12,791 bases of DNA from QHWT01 sp046734675 (lineage in GTDB: Bacteria; Acidobacteriota; Vicinamibacteria; Vicinamibacterales; 2-12-FULL-66-21). Made by a program: the position numbers and the translations under genes. The DNA is taken from assembly GCA_046734675.1 (NCBI GenBank), contig JBKPRU010000231.1:1-12791 (forward strand), read 5' to 3'. Positions 1 through 6,881 of this stretch are shown here, piece by piece. The notes beneath the pieces are model-generated. The model saw only the letters and a list, made by a program, of their open reading frames with translations. It ran no database searches and was not told the DNA's origin. Numbering within the stretch: position 1 is the first letter of the stretch; the number at the start of each line of letters is the position of its first letter.

Positions 1-68
1 CGCGTTACTGCACGAGCCGGATCGTGCCGCTGTACGAGGCTGAGTACGAACGTGTGCAGAGAGCCTGA
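1..68 (+). CDS. 3' end of an unrecognised plus-strand gene (partial)
   Basis: The frame starting at base 3 is open from the window edge to a TGA at 66-68 and gives 21 residues ending YEAEYERVQRA. The other two plus frames also stop within the first 81 bases, so the choice rests on residue composition (helical, charged, no runs of Arg/Pro/Ser as in shadow frames). The gene would converge on the small minus-strand gene ending at 115. The 46 bases between them hold GAAGGAG at 67-73 and two copies of CTCCTTC at 98-104 and 107-113, which could pair as a weak bidirectional terminator. Too little sequence is present to name a family. Confidence 0.4.
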   Translation, partial: RYCTSRIVPLYEAEYERVQRA

Positions 69-114
69 AGGAGGTCCGTGAAGCTCGATTCCTTCGTCTC
101 CTTCGACTCCTTCC

Positions 115-402
115 CTATTTGCAGGCCATCCGTGCGCGCTCGGTCTGGAGCTCGTGCAGCAGGCGCATGACGTTGTAGGCCGTCAGCTCGACGAGCAGAT
201 TCGTCACCTTCGCGTGCATCTCGTCGTTCAGCTCCGGCTCGAGCTTCTTCATCGCCGCCACCAGCCGCTGCTCCTGGCCCTCGACTTCCTGCTTGGATAC
301 CACGCCGTCGGCGAGCGCGTCGGTGAACGACTGCAGCTTCGTCACCTGTTCCTGAATGAGTGCGTGTTCGGCTTTCTCGTCAAACCAGCTCGTTCGTGCC
401 AC
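115..402 (-). CDS. Small helical hypothetical protein, 95 aa
   Basis: I do not recognise this family. The protein is charged, almost Gly/Pro-free and predicted mostly alpha-helical, with heptad-like hydrophobic spacing from about residue 10 to 90 (ALIQEQVTKL, LLVELTAYNVMRLLHEL). It has no signal peptide or membrane segment, so it is probably cytosolic and may form a helical bundle or bind a partner. The GTG start at 402 is chosen because GAGGAGG lies at 413-407, four bases upstream. It sits downstream of the AAA+ ATPase gene on the same strand but is separated by a 198-base palindrome cluster, so co-transcription is possible but not shown. Codon use resembles the neighbouring genes. Confidence 0.72.
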   Translation of the reverse strand: MARTSWFDEKAEHALIQEQVTKLQSFTDALADGVVSKQEVEGQEQRLVAAMKKLEPELNDEMHAKVTNLLVELTAYNVMRLLHELQTERARMACK

Positions 403-406
403 AGAG

Positions 407-413
407 CCTCCTC
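407..413 (-). promoter_or_regulatory. Ribosome binding site for the 95-aa protein
   Basis: GAGGAGG on the minus strand lies 4 nt before the GTG at 402-400. It is the strongest Shine-Dalgarno match near this frame and decides the non-ATG start. Confidence 0.6.
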
Positions 414-415
414 AC

Positions 416-589
416 GGCGGGTCTGAAGACCCGCCCTACCGTTGTCGCCGGGTCTAAAGACCCGGCCTACGCGAAACGGGAGGGCGCACCTTTAGGTGCG
501 CCTCCACGACGGCGTCTCCCAAAGAGGCGCCCTACCGTCAGTGCGCGTGCTTGTACGTGTCAGGTGTAGGCCGGGTCTTTAGACCCGGC
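416..589. repeat. Cluster of short palindromes (REP-like), left copy
   Basis: Five inverted repeats fill the gap between the AAA+ gene and the 95-aa gene. Four are perfect 9+2+9 palindromes: 416-435 (arm GGCGGGTCT), 447-466 (arm GCCGGGTCT), 483-502 (arm GGCGCACCT) and 570-589 (arm GCCGGGTCT). A fifth, 511-531, is a degenerate form of GGCGCCTCT...AGAGGCGCC. The first two and the fifth are followed by CCTAC and the last is preceded by GTAGG, so units occur in both orientations. No gene is visible here. They could act as terminators or mRNA 3'-end stabilisers for the AAA+ operon, or be dispersed non-autonomous elements. Function is inference; the palindromy is seen directly. Confidence 0.85.
481..551 (+). 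repeat. 70-nt composite direct repeat, left copy
   Basis: This stretch combines the GGCGCACCT palindrome, a short spacer, the degraded GGCGCCTCT palindrome and a tail CCTACCGTCAGTG. It matches 12082-12151 in the same orientation, with about seven mismatches and one single-base gap by eye. The two copies bracket the whole 601-12004 minus-strand block. Confidence 0.8.
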
Positions 590-600
590 ACCCACCCCGT

Positions 601-2457
601 CTACAACTCTCTGACCAACTGCTTCAATGCCGTGAGGCGCGCCTGGAGCGCGCCGCGCGCGCCGTCGCCGTTCGTCTTCTCCAGAATCGCCGGCGGCAGG
701 AACTGGCGGTCCGTGCACTCGAGGATCGCCGCGGTCTCCTGCAGCTCGCGCTCGAGACCCTGCGTCGACGGCATGAACTGATCGACGACGGTGGCGAGCG
801 ACTCGCGCGTGATGTGATCGGCGCCGGCCAGCAAAGAAGCGCGCCAGGCGCGCCCGACCATGCCTTCGATGTCCGCGCCGGAGAGGTGCCCGCGCTGCGG
901 CACGGACGGCACGTCGTCGATCGACAGCTTCGACCCGAGCTTCTTCGCGAGGATCACGAACATCTGCCGGATCTCCGCTTCGTCGGTCGGGTAGAAGAGC
1001 GGGATGTGCACCTCGGCGCGCCCCTGCCGCTTCAAGTCGATCGGCAGCAGATCGGGACGCGCGGTCAGGAGCATCCAGAGGATCCGGCCGCGATACGTCG
1101 TGTCGCCCATCTGCGCGGCAATCATCGCGAACACGCGGCTCGACGTGCCCGAATCGCCGTCCGACTCGCGGCTGCCGAGCGCGGCATCCGCCTCGTCGAC
1201 GACGACGACCACCGGGCCCATCGCCCGGAGGACCGACAGCACGCGCTCGAGATTGCCTTCCGTCTCGCCGACGTACTTCGATCGGAAGTTCTTGAGGATC
1301 ACGCAGGGCACGCCGATCTCACCGCTGACGCATTGCGCGAGGAACGACTTGCCGGTGCCGACCGGGCCGCAGAGCAGGTAACCCATTGGCAGGCTGTCGA
1401 GCGCGCCGCGCTTGAGCAGGGCCGCGTCTTCGCGGAGACGCGTTTTCGCCGCGTCGTGCCCGACGACCGTGTCGAGCGTCCACCGCGGCTCGATGAACTC
1501 CAGCAGGCCGTGACACTGGCGTTCGAGCAGCCGCTTCTTCAGCATCCGGAAGACGCCCGCGTCGAGCCGCTTGCCGCTCTCCCGCGCCGATTGAATCAGC
1601 ACGTTCAAGTCCGTGAGCGAGATGCCGGCGGTGAGCGCAGCCAGCTGCGTGGCATCGAAATCGGAGAAGTCGTTGATGGGCGCGGCGCCCACCGCGCCGG
1701 TGATGAACGCGGCGCGCGTCTTCTCGTCGGGCAGCGGCACTTCGATGGTGGCGACGTGCGGGTTGCCGGTCAGGCGATCGCTGAGGTCCGCCAGCTTTTC
1801 GTCGACCATCACGAACGCCATGTTGAGGCGTTTGACGTGCGGGCTCATCGCCCAGTTCAACATCGTCACGAGATGCGATGAGGCCTGCGTGTTGAGGCGC
1901 CCGGGCTCACCCGCGGGAAACACGTACGACGCCTGGTCCATGATTACGGCGACACTGAGGCGATCGTCCTCGTTCGCCATGATGTTGTTGCGCACCAGCC
2001 GATCGAGCGCGGCAAACGCGGCATTGAGATCCTTCGGCAGCGCGCTGAGATCGCCCAGCTTGCGGTTGACGAGCGTCACCATGTCTTTCAAGCGCTGCTC
2101 GTCGCGCCCCGCGAACGCGCGCAGTCCGCGGCCCAGGTCGTAATGCAGCACGAGCGACCAGCGGCCGAACAGCTGCTCGGCCAGGAATTCGGCGAGGACG
2201 CCATACCGCCCCTCGGCAGGCTCGGGGCGCCCTGAGCTTGTCGCCCCTCGACCGGGCTCGGGGCGATCCTGAGGCTCTCGAAGGGTCGAAGGGCGCGTGC
2301 TGTCGTCGCCGCCGATCCGGAACAGATCGTAGGTGTTGCCGTGCAGCACGAAGGCGGCGGTCGTCCCCGAGAAATAGAGGTCCGCGAGCTGTGACGCCCA
2401 CGCGGGAAACCACGGCGGCAGGTTCGCGGGCCGGCGCGGCGTCGCCTCAACGCTCAC
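601..2457 (-). CDS. Ycf46-like double-AAA ATPase
   Basis: This 618-aa protein is probably a cytosolic AAA+ remodeller. Residues ~15-300 look like a degenerate, nucleotide-binding-deficient AAA domain (no P-loop; a VIMD strand near 171-174). It is followed by a linker ending GLLEFIEP, as in Ycf46-type ATPases. Residues ~325-560 form the active AAA domain: Walker A GPVGTGKS at 364-371, Walker B VVVVVDEAD at 416-424, a sensor-1 strand LLTARPDL with Thr465 where Asn is usual, a possible arginine finger at R480, and sensor-2-like SGADIE near 527-531. The GTG start at 2457 overlaps the upstream stop by 11 nt and has GAGG 6 nt before it, so translation is probably coupled. Residues ~53-84 are a Pro/Arg/Glu-rich insertion encoded by a REP-like repeat. 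It is the last gene of the seven-gene block. The family placement is by motif order; substrate unknown. Confidence 0.85.
   Translation of the reverse strand: MSVEATPRRPANLPPWFPAWASQLADLYFSGTTAAFVLHGNTYDLFRIGGDDSTRPSTLREPQDRPEPGRGATSSGRPEPAEGRYGVLAEFLAEQLFGRWSLVLHYDLGRGLRAFAGRDEQRLKDMVTLVNRKLGDLSALPKDLNAAFAALDRLVRNNIMANEDDRLSVAVIMDQASYVFPAGEPGRLNTQASSHLVTMLNWAMSPHVKRLNMAFVMVDEKLADLSDRLTGNPHVATIEVPLPDEKTRAAFITGAVGAAPINDFSDFDATQLAALTAGISLTDLNVLIQSARESGKRLDAGVFRMLKKRLLERQCHGLLEFIEPRWTLDTVVGHDAAKTRLREDAALLKRGALDSLPMGYLLCGPVGTGKSFLAQCVSGEIGVPCVILKNFRSKYVGETEGNLERVLSVLRAMGPVVVVVDEADAALGSRESDGDSGTSSRVFAMIAAQMGDTTYRGRILWMLLTARPDLLPIDLKRQGRAEVHIPLFYPTDEAEIRQMFVILAKKLGSKLSIDDVPSVPQRGHLSGADIEGMVGRAWRASLLAGADHITRESLATVVDQFMPSTQGLERELQETAAILECTDRQFLPPAILEKTNGDGARGALQARLTALKQLVREL
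2206..2300. repeat. REP-like palindromic element inserted in frame in the AAA+ gene
   Basis: The stretch holds two tandem hairpins. The first, 2214-2243, has 15-nt arms with 12 Watson-Crick pairs and 3 positions that become G-U pairs in RNA. The second, about 2244-2285, is less perfect. On the coding strand it contains GGGCGACAAGCTCAGGGC, close to the CCTTCGACAAGCTCAGG-type palindrome that I recall as dispersed in many GC-rich bacterial genomes. It adds about 32 codons, keeps the frame, and encodes a low-complexity segment unlike the flanking AAA sequence. Confidence 0.65.
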
Positions 2458-3379
2458 GCAGCACCTCGCGCAGATCGGTTTCGAGAATCGGCGGCGGCTC
2501 CTCGAGCTGTTCGCCGAGTCCGGTGAGGTGCTGGAGCTCGCTCACCGCCTTCTCCGTCTGCCGCATGCTCTCCGCCGCCGAATCGACCTGGCTGCTGAGG
2601 AAGTCGGGATCCTGCCGGTTCACCGCCATTTCCGCGAGCGCCTGGATCTTGCCTTCGATGCGATCGAGCTCGATCGAGACGAACTCGGCGTTCTTCTTCG
2701 CGCGCGCGAAGTTGTCGAGGCGCAGCTCGCCCATCGCGATGCTGTCCTGAAGCGAGCGAATGACGCGTTCGTCCTTCTGCGCGTCCGCCTGCGCCGTGGC
2801 AATCGACTTGCGCAGGTCGTCGAGGCGTGCGGTGATGTCCTGCTCGTTCATGGTGCGGAGAAACCGATCGAGCGCGGCCTTGGAGAGAAGCAGCCGCAGA
2901 AACAGCCAGAGCAGCCGGTCGAGCCCGGGCGTGCGGATCTCTTCCGCGCTGCTGCCCTGCTCCCCCGTCGCGCCGCGGACGCCGGCGGCGATGCCGCGCA
3001 TCTCGAGACACCGCGCATGCAGCCGCTCGAACCGCTGGCGCGACTCTGCCGGCAGCCCGCCGAGCATCGAGACGAGCGACACGGGTGGAGCGGCTGGCTC
3101 GGCTGGCGCCGTGGCCGCGCCGCTCCGCTCGGCGTGCTTCTTCGCGTCGATGGCGGAGCGGAACCTCGGGATTGAGACAAGCCCGGTGAGATACGTGAGC
3201 TCCGCCGCGCCGACCAGCGGAAGGAGCACGGGCGCAAGCGGCGTCAGCGCCGCCGCCGCCGTGCCGCCGAGGAAGAGCAACAGGTTCCAGCGGAAGAAGA
3301 ACGCCTCTTTGAGGTAGTCCTTCATCTCCGCGCCTTGCGGCGCGCGCGCTGGTTGCTCCTCCAACGGCAGCTTAGTCAT
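2447..3379 (-). CDS. Two-TM coiled-coil membrane protein, 310 aa
   Basis: I do not recognise a named family. After a short cytosolic N-terminus, residues ~28-68 form a hydrophobic hairpin of two membrane segments (FFFRWNLLLFLGGTAAAALT, then VLLPLVGAAELTYLTGLVSI). A Pro/Ala linker (84-105) follows, then a long, mostly helical region (~110-290), with a clear coiled coil from ~180 to 285 and a hydrophobic stretch near 154-166 (LDRLLWLFLRLLL) that could dip into the membrane. The start overlaps the ABC ATPase stop by 8 nt (ATGACTAA); Met19 at 3325 is an alternative. The stop overlaps the AAA+ start. This tight coupling suggests that it is the membrane partner or anchor of the AAA+ ATPase, which is inference. 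Confidence 0.75.
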   Translation of the reverse strand: MTKLPLEEQPARAPQGAEMKDYLKEAFFFRWNLLLFLGGTAAAALTPLAPVLLPLVGAAELTYLTGLVSIPRFRSAIDAKKHAERSGAATAPAEPAAPPVSLVSMLGGLPAESRQRFERLHARCLEMRGIAAGVRGATGEQGSSAEEIRTPGLDRLLWLFLRLLLSKAALDRFLRTMNEQDITARLDDLRKSIATAQADAQKDERVIRSLQDSIAMGELRLDNFARAKKNAEFVSIELDRIEGKIQALAEMAVNRQDPDFLSSQVDSAAESMRQTEKAVSELQHLTGLGEQLEEPPPILETDLREVLRER

Positions 3380-4199
3380 CGCCGGCTCGGGTGGAGGACA
3401 CCAGCGTGTCCATCAAGTCGCGAATCTCGTAGACATAGTCGAGAAACGCCGGCTCGCGTTGCATTTCCTTCGGCGGACGATCCGGCGGCGGCACGGCCAT
3501 CTCGCGCAGGATGGTACCCGGTGCCGACGAAAACACGTACACCCGATCACCGAGATAGACCGCCTCCTCGATCGAGTGCGTCACGAAGAAAACCGTCGCC
3601 TGCGCTTCCTTCCACAGCTGCACCAGCAGCTCCTGCATGTGCAGCCGCGTCGTCGGATCGAGCGCCCCGAACGGCTCGTCCATCAGGATGATGCGGGGCG
3701 ACAGAATCAGCGTCCGTGCGATCGCGACCCGCTGGCGCATGCCGCCCGATAGTTCGCCCGGATACTTCTGCGCGTCGCGCGCCACGTTCAGGCCGACCTT
3801 CGCAATCCACTCGCGCGCGCGCTCGCGACGCTCATTCGCCGGCACGCCGCGGCACTCCAGCCCGAACGCGACGTTGTCCTCGACGGTGCGATTGTCGAAC
3901 GACGTGTAGTCCTGGAACACCATGCTGCGATCGGATCCGGGTGGCCGGACCACTCCGCCGGCCACGAGCACGGTCCCCTCGCTGGGCGGATGATGCGGCC
4001 GCAGTCCGGCAATCAGGCGCAGCACCGTCGACTTGCCGCACCCAGACGGTCCGAGGATGGCGATGAACTCCCCCTTCTGCGGCAGATCGGGGACCGAGAA
4101 GGTGACGTCGCGGATCACGGTGAGCTTGCCGAACCGCTTCGTGACGTTCTTGAACTCGACGATGTTGGGCATCGCCGTGGCTGCCGCGGCCTCGGTCAC
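3372..4199 (-). CDS. ABC transporter ATP-binding protein (nitrate/sulfonate/taurine type)
   Basis: This 275-aa protein is the nucleotide-binding subunit that powers import through the adjacent permease at the inner membrane. All ABC motifs are intact: Walker A GPSGCGKS at 50-57, Q-loop Q96, signature LSGGMRQR at 150-157, Walker B ILMDEPFGALD ending at D181, and H-loop H208 in FVTHSIEEA. The SIEEAVYLGDRVYV segment and the overall length fit the SsuB/TauB/NrtD group. The open frame extends much further upstream, but that part is a shadow of the permease gene. The GTG at 4199 is preferred because GGAGG lies 7 nt upstream; the GTG at 4205, overlapping the permease TGA, is too close to it, and the ATG at 4172 would remove only nine residues. 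Substrate cannot be read from this subunit. Confidence 0.93.
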   Translation of the reverse strand: MTEAAAATAMPNIVEFKNVTKRFGKLTVIRDVTFSVPDLPQKGEFIAILGPSGCGKSTVLRLIAGLRPHHPPSEGTVLVAGGVVRPPGSDRSMVFQDYTSFDNRTVEDNVAFGLECRGVPANERRERAREWIAKVGLNVARDAQKYPGELSGGMRQRVAIARTLILSPRIILMDEPFGALDPTTRLHMQELLVQLWKEAQATVFFVTHSIEEAVYLGDRVYVFSSAPGTILREMAVPPPDRPPKEMQREPAFLDYVYEIRDLMDTLVSSTRAGDD

Positions 4200-4201
4200 G
4201 C

Positions 4202-5020
4202 TCACTCCTCCACCGGCCGGTGCGGGAACAGCCCGCGCTGGAACCAGAACAACGCGCGATCGATGCCGTAAGCAAGCAGACCGATGATGATGAGGATCAG
4301 GATGATGTGCTCCGACATCCCGCGCCGCTGGCTGGCCATCAGCAGGTAGCCGAGCCCGTGCTGCGCGTTGATCAGCTCGGCGAGCATGATGTAGCCGAAC
4401 GCGAGCCCGAAGAGATGCCGAAGGCTGGTGTAGATGTCCGGCAGCGCCAGCGCGACCAGCACTTTCCGCACGATCTGCCACGACGAGGCGCCGAGCGTCT
4501 GCGCCGTCTCGATGTAGCGATCCGGCACCGACGCGATCGCCGACACCGTGTCGCCATACACGAACGGAACGCAGGCGATGAAGATGAACATCACCTTCTG
4601 CGTCTCGTCGATGCCGAACCAGAGGATCGTCAGCGGGATGAGCGCCGCGACCGGCAGGTTGCGGCCGAAGAGCGCGAGCGGCGCGCCCGCCGACTCGACG
4701 ACGCGCCACGAGCCCGCGACGATGCCGAGCGGCACGCCGACGAGTGCGGCCAGGCCGAAGCCCACAAGCACGCGGCGCAGCGTCGCCGCGATGCTCTGCA
4801 GCAGCGCGCGCTCATTCAGGAGACTCGGGAAGCTGCGCGCGACCTCGCCAGGGCTGGGCAGGATCACCGGCGAGATCCAGCGATCCTCGGATCCGATGCC
4901 GCTCGTCGCGATCCACCACACGAGCACGATGAGCGCGACGGACCCGAGCCCGACCAGCCGCCGCGTCATCCGCGGCGGCGCCAACCGCAGCGCGAAAAGC
5001 GACCTCTTGTCGGCCGGCAT
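4202..5020 (-). CDS. ABC transporter permease (SsuC/TauC-like)
   Basis: This 272-aa integral membrane protein would form the import channel as a homodimer. A first membrane segment lies at ~22-38 (VGLGSVALIVLVWWIAT), followed by the family-typical periplasmic ILPSPGEV (53-60). About five further segments follow, at roughly 80-103, 117-137, 143-163, 190-220 and 237-258. The cytoplasmic EAA loop that docks on the ATPase reads ETAQTLGASSWQIVRKVL (171-188), with the expected G and the following LP at 193-194. The ATG at 5020 follows directly after the TAG of the binding-protein gene with no spacer, and the ATPase starts 2 nt after its stop, so the three are one transport unit. Length and motifs match the nitrate/sulfonate/taurine permease group (BPD_transp_1). 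Confidence 0.93.
   Translation of the reverse strand: MPADKRSLFALRLAPPRMTRRLVGLGSVALIVLVWWIATSGIGSEDRWISPVILPSPGEVARSFPSLLNERALLQSIAATLRRVLVGFGLAALVGVPLGIVAGSWRVVESAGAPLALFGRNLPVAALIPLTILWFGIDETQKVMFIFIACVPFVYGDTVSAIASVPDRYIETAQTLGASSWQIVRKVLVALALPDIYTSLRHLFGLAFGYIMLAELINAQHGLGYLLMASQRRGMSEHIILILIIIGLLAYGIDRALFWFQRGLFPHRPVEE
4207..4211 (-). promoter_or_regulatory. Ribosome binding site setting the ABC ATPase GTG start
   Basis: GGAGG on the minus strand lies within the last codons of the permease gene, 7 nt before the GTG at 4199-4197. This places the ATPase start just past the permease TGA and implies coupled translation. Confidence 0.65.
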
Positions 5021-6748
5021 CTACTTCGACGCCGGCGCCGCTTCCGCCGGGTACACCTTCACTTCCACGCGACGGTTCTTCGCGTTGTTGTCGGGATCGG
5101 ACGCGTCGGCGGGGCGATCCCACCCGAGCCCGGACGTCGAGAACTGGTTCGGCTGCAGCGACGGGAACTTCCGCAGGATCGCTTCCTTCACCGAGTTCGC
5201 GCGATTGAGCGACAGCTCCTGCACGAGGCTCTTCGGCACCGACGCCTTCATCGATCCATCGGTATGGCCCTCGATGACGATGCGCGCCGCGCCGTACTGG
5301 CCGGCCAGCTTGCCGATCTCTTCGACGACGAAGCCGACGTTCGGGTCGTACAACTCCTCGGCATCCTTGCCGTCCGTCGTGCGCGTGACTTTCTTGTTGA
5401 GATCCCACGAATTGGGGAAGAAATGGATCACGACCGTCTTCGTCAGGATCTCTTCCTTCTCGCCCTGCACGGTGCCGGCGCTCGCCGGCGCGAACTGGAT
5501 GTCGTATTCGTTCTTCTGGCTCGCGTACTTCTGCTCCGATCCGAGCTTCTGGATGACGGAGAAGTCCATCACCTGGTCGAACGGTGTCTGCTGCGTGACG
5601 GCGTTGATCTTCTTGTAAAGGAAGTAGGCCGTGTTCCACGTCCGCTCGAAGCTGGTCGGGTTGTTCTGATTCATGAAGAAGTCGCGGTTCTCGGCGTAGT
5701 TCGTCGAGTGCGCGTCGCCCAGCATCCCCAGCGCATCGCTCTCGGGGATCGAGTAGCCCGACGCCATCAGCTTCGCGACCTTCTGCTTCGCCTCCTGCGC
5801 CTTCAGGTCCTGCATGGCGTCGAAGATGCCGCGCACCAGCCCCTCGACGATGTCGGGGTTGTCCTTCGCGAAGTCGGCGCGCGCGAACCACACGTCGGCA
5901 ATCAGCTTGTTCGCGGTTGCGGTGGTGACGAGCAGCTTGTTGCCGCGGACCTTCTCCAGGTTGTAGATGTCGGGCGCCCAGCTCACCACGCCGGCGAGGT
6001 TCTTGTCCGCGTTGAACGCCGCGGCGGCCTGGAACGCGTCCTGGGTGAACTTGAAGTCCACTTCGGCGGGCTGCACGCCGGCGTTGATGAGCGCGTTCAG
6101 GATGAAGAAGTGCGACGGCGAGTTCTGCGCCAGCACCACCGTCTTCCCGCGCAGGTCCGCCATCGTCTTCACGGTGTCGCGGACGACGATGCCGTCGCCG
6201 CCGTTCGACCAGTCGACCTGCTGGTAGATGCGCGGCATGACGCGCGAGTCCCGGCGCAGCCCTTCGAGGAAGAGCGGCACCATGTCGAGCGTGCCCCAGC
6301 CGACGTGCAGGTTGCCGGCGGCGTAGGCGTCGCGCATCGCGATCGGATCGTCAATGAGCACGAGCTCCACCTTGAAGTCGCGGCCGCCCGCCGTCTTCCA
6401 CGCCTTGCCCGCCTTGAAGCCGTTGTTCGCGTAGATGATCGGGCTCCAGCCCGCCCACACGTTGATGCCGAAGCGCACCGTGCGATCGGCCATCGGCGTG
6501 TAGTTGGAGATCCCCTTGACCTCCGGCAGTCGCGACGCGGCGACGTAGTTGTATTCCTTGACCGTCGTGATGCCGGAGTTGTCAGGCGCTTCCGCGCCCT
6601 TCTGCAACTGCTTCAACTCGTCATCCGAGAAGCGTCCCGATCCGCCCTGCCCGATCGCGCCGTAGCGATACAGCGCGAGGCCGACCAGGCCGAGCACGAC
6701 GATCAGGACCGCAACGTAGAACGCGGGTCGAGGCTGTCCGTTTGCCAT
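5021..6748 (-). CDS. Membrane-anchored substrate-binding protein fused to OmpA domain
   Basis: This 575-aa protein has an unusual architecture. Residues ~9-28 (AFYVAVLIVVLGLVGLALYR) form an N-terminal membrane anchor with no lipobox. Residues ~88-400 resemble an NMT1/SsuA-like periplasmic binding fold (VRFGINVWAGWSPI; WGTLDMVPLF; TMADLRGKTVVLAQNSPSHF; VSWAPD). Residues ~437-567 are an OmpA-C/MotB-like peptidoglycan-binding domain (IEGHTDGS at 492-499, SLNRANSV at 513-520, NAKNRRVEVKVYP at 555-567), with candidate peptidoglycan-contact residues D497 and R516. The protein could therefore link inner membrane and cell wall while handing ligand to the permease. The ATG at 6748 is chosen because GGAG lies 6 nt upstream; the frame continues 10 codons further without a better start. 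It is followed directly by the permease gene. The ligand is not evident; phosphate, sulfonate, nitrate or an organic solute are all possible. Confidence 0.88.
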   Translation of the reverse strand: MANGQPRPAFYVAVLIVVLGLVGLALYRYGAIGQGGSGRFSDDELKQLQKGAEAPDNSGITTVKEYNYVAASRLPEVKGISNYTPMADRTVRFGINVWAGWSPIIYANNGFKAGKAWKTAGGRDFKVELVLIDDPIAMRDAYAAGNLHVGWGTLDMVPLFLEGLRRDSRVMPRIYQQVDWSNGGDGIVVRDTVKTMADLRGKTVVLAQNSPSHFFILNALINAGVQPAEVDFKFTQDAFQAAAAFNADKNLAGVVSWAPDIYNLEKVRGNKLLVTTATANKLIADVWFARADFAKDNPDIVEGLVRGIFDAMQDLKAQEAKQKVAKLMASGYSIPESDALGMLGDAHSTNYAENRDFFMNQNNPTSFERTWNTAYFLYKKINAVTQQTPFDQVMDFSVIQKLGSEQKYASQKNEYDIQFAPASAGTVQGEKEEILTKTVVIHFFPNSWDLNKKVTRTTDGKDAEELYDPNVGFVVEEIGKLAGQYGAARIVIEGHTDGSMKASVPKSLVQELSLNRANSVKEAILRKFPSLQPNQFSTSGLGWDRPADASDPDNNAKNRRVEVKVYPAEAAPASK

Positions 6749-6754
6749 CTTTTT

Positions 6755-6758
6755 CTCC
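6755..6758 (-). promoter_or_regulatory. Ribosome binding site for the binding protein-OmpA fusion
   Basis: GGAG on the minus strand, 6 nt before the ATG at 6748-6746, supports this start over the upstream in-frame alternative. It sits right behind the 6760-6776 hairpin, which could affect access to it. Confidence 0.55.
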
Positions 6759-6759
6759 A

Positions 6760-6776
6760 GTGGGGCTCCGCCCCAC
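6760..6776. repeat. Short hairpin just upstream of the fusion gene
   Basis: GTGGGGC, a 3-nt loop and GCCCCAC form a perfect 7-bp stem immediately upstream of the ribosome binding site of the binding protein-OmpA gene. It may tune translation or mark an mRNA processing point. There is no U-run, so a standard intrinsic terminator is unlikely. Confidence 0.5.
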
Positions 6777-6829
6777 ACCCCGGCTCGGTCGCTCGCGGGG
6801 ACCCCTGCGCCCCGCTCCGCTCCCTCGCA

Positions 6830-6856
6830 GCCCCAACGCGCTACGCGCGTCGGGGC
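6830..6856. repeat. Intergenic hairpin downstream of the PspA-like gene
   Basis: GCCCCAACGCG (6830-6840) pairs with CGCGTCGGGGC (6846-6856) with one mismatch around a 5-nt loop. It lies 25 nt after the stop of the PspA-like gene, in the 133-nt gap before the transporter genes. It is not followed by a U-run, so attenuation, processing or a dispersed repeat are all possible. No gene is seen in this gap. Confidence 0.5.
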
Positions 6857-6881
6857 CCCCGGGTCACAGACTGTTGTCCTC

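Noticed and set aside
416..589. Standard rho-independent terminator for the AAA+ operon
   Set aside because: The stems are strong but no U-run follows any of them in either direction, and several occur in series. A termination role remains possible but is not shown.
403..600. Short plus-strand open frames through the left palindrome cluster
   Set aside because: They come from the repeats themselves, lack ribosome binding sites and have repeat-type residue content (runs of RPTV- and GRVFRPG-like words).
3372..6748. Assigning the importer to taurine, sulfonate or nitrate
   Set aside because: The subunits fit that broad family, but no desulfonating or nitrate-reducing enzyme is nearby and the binding protein is divergent and fused to an OmpA domain.
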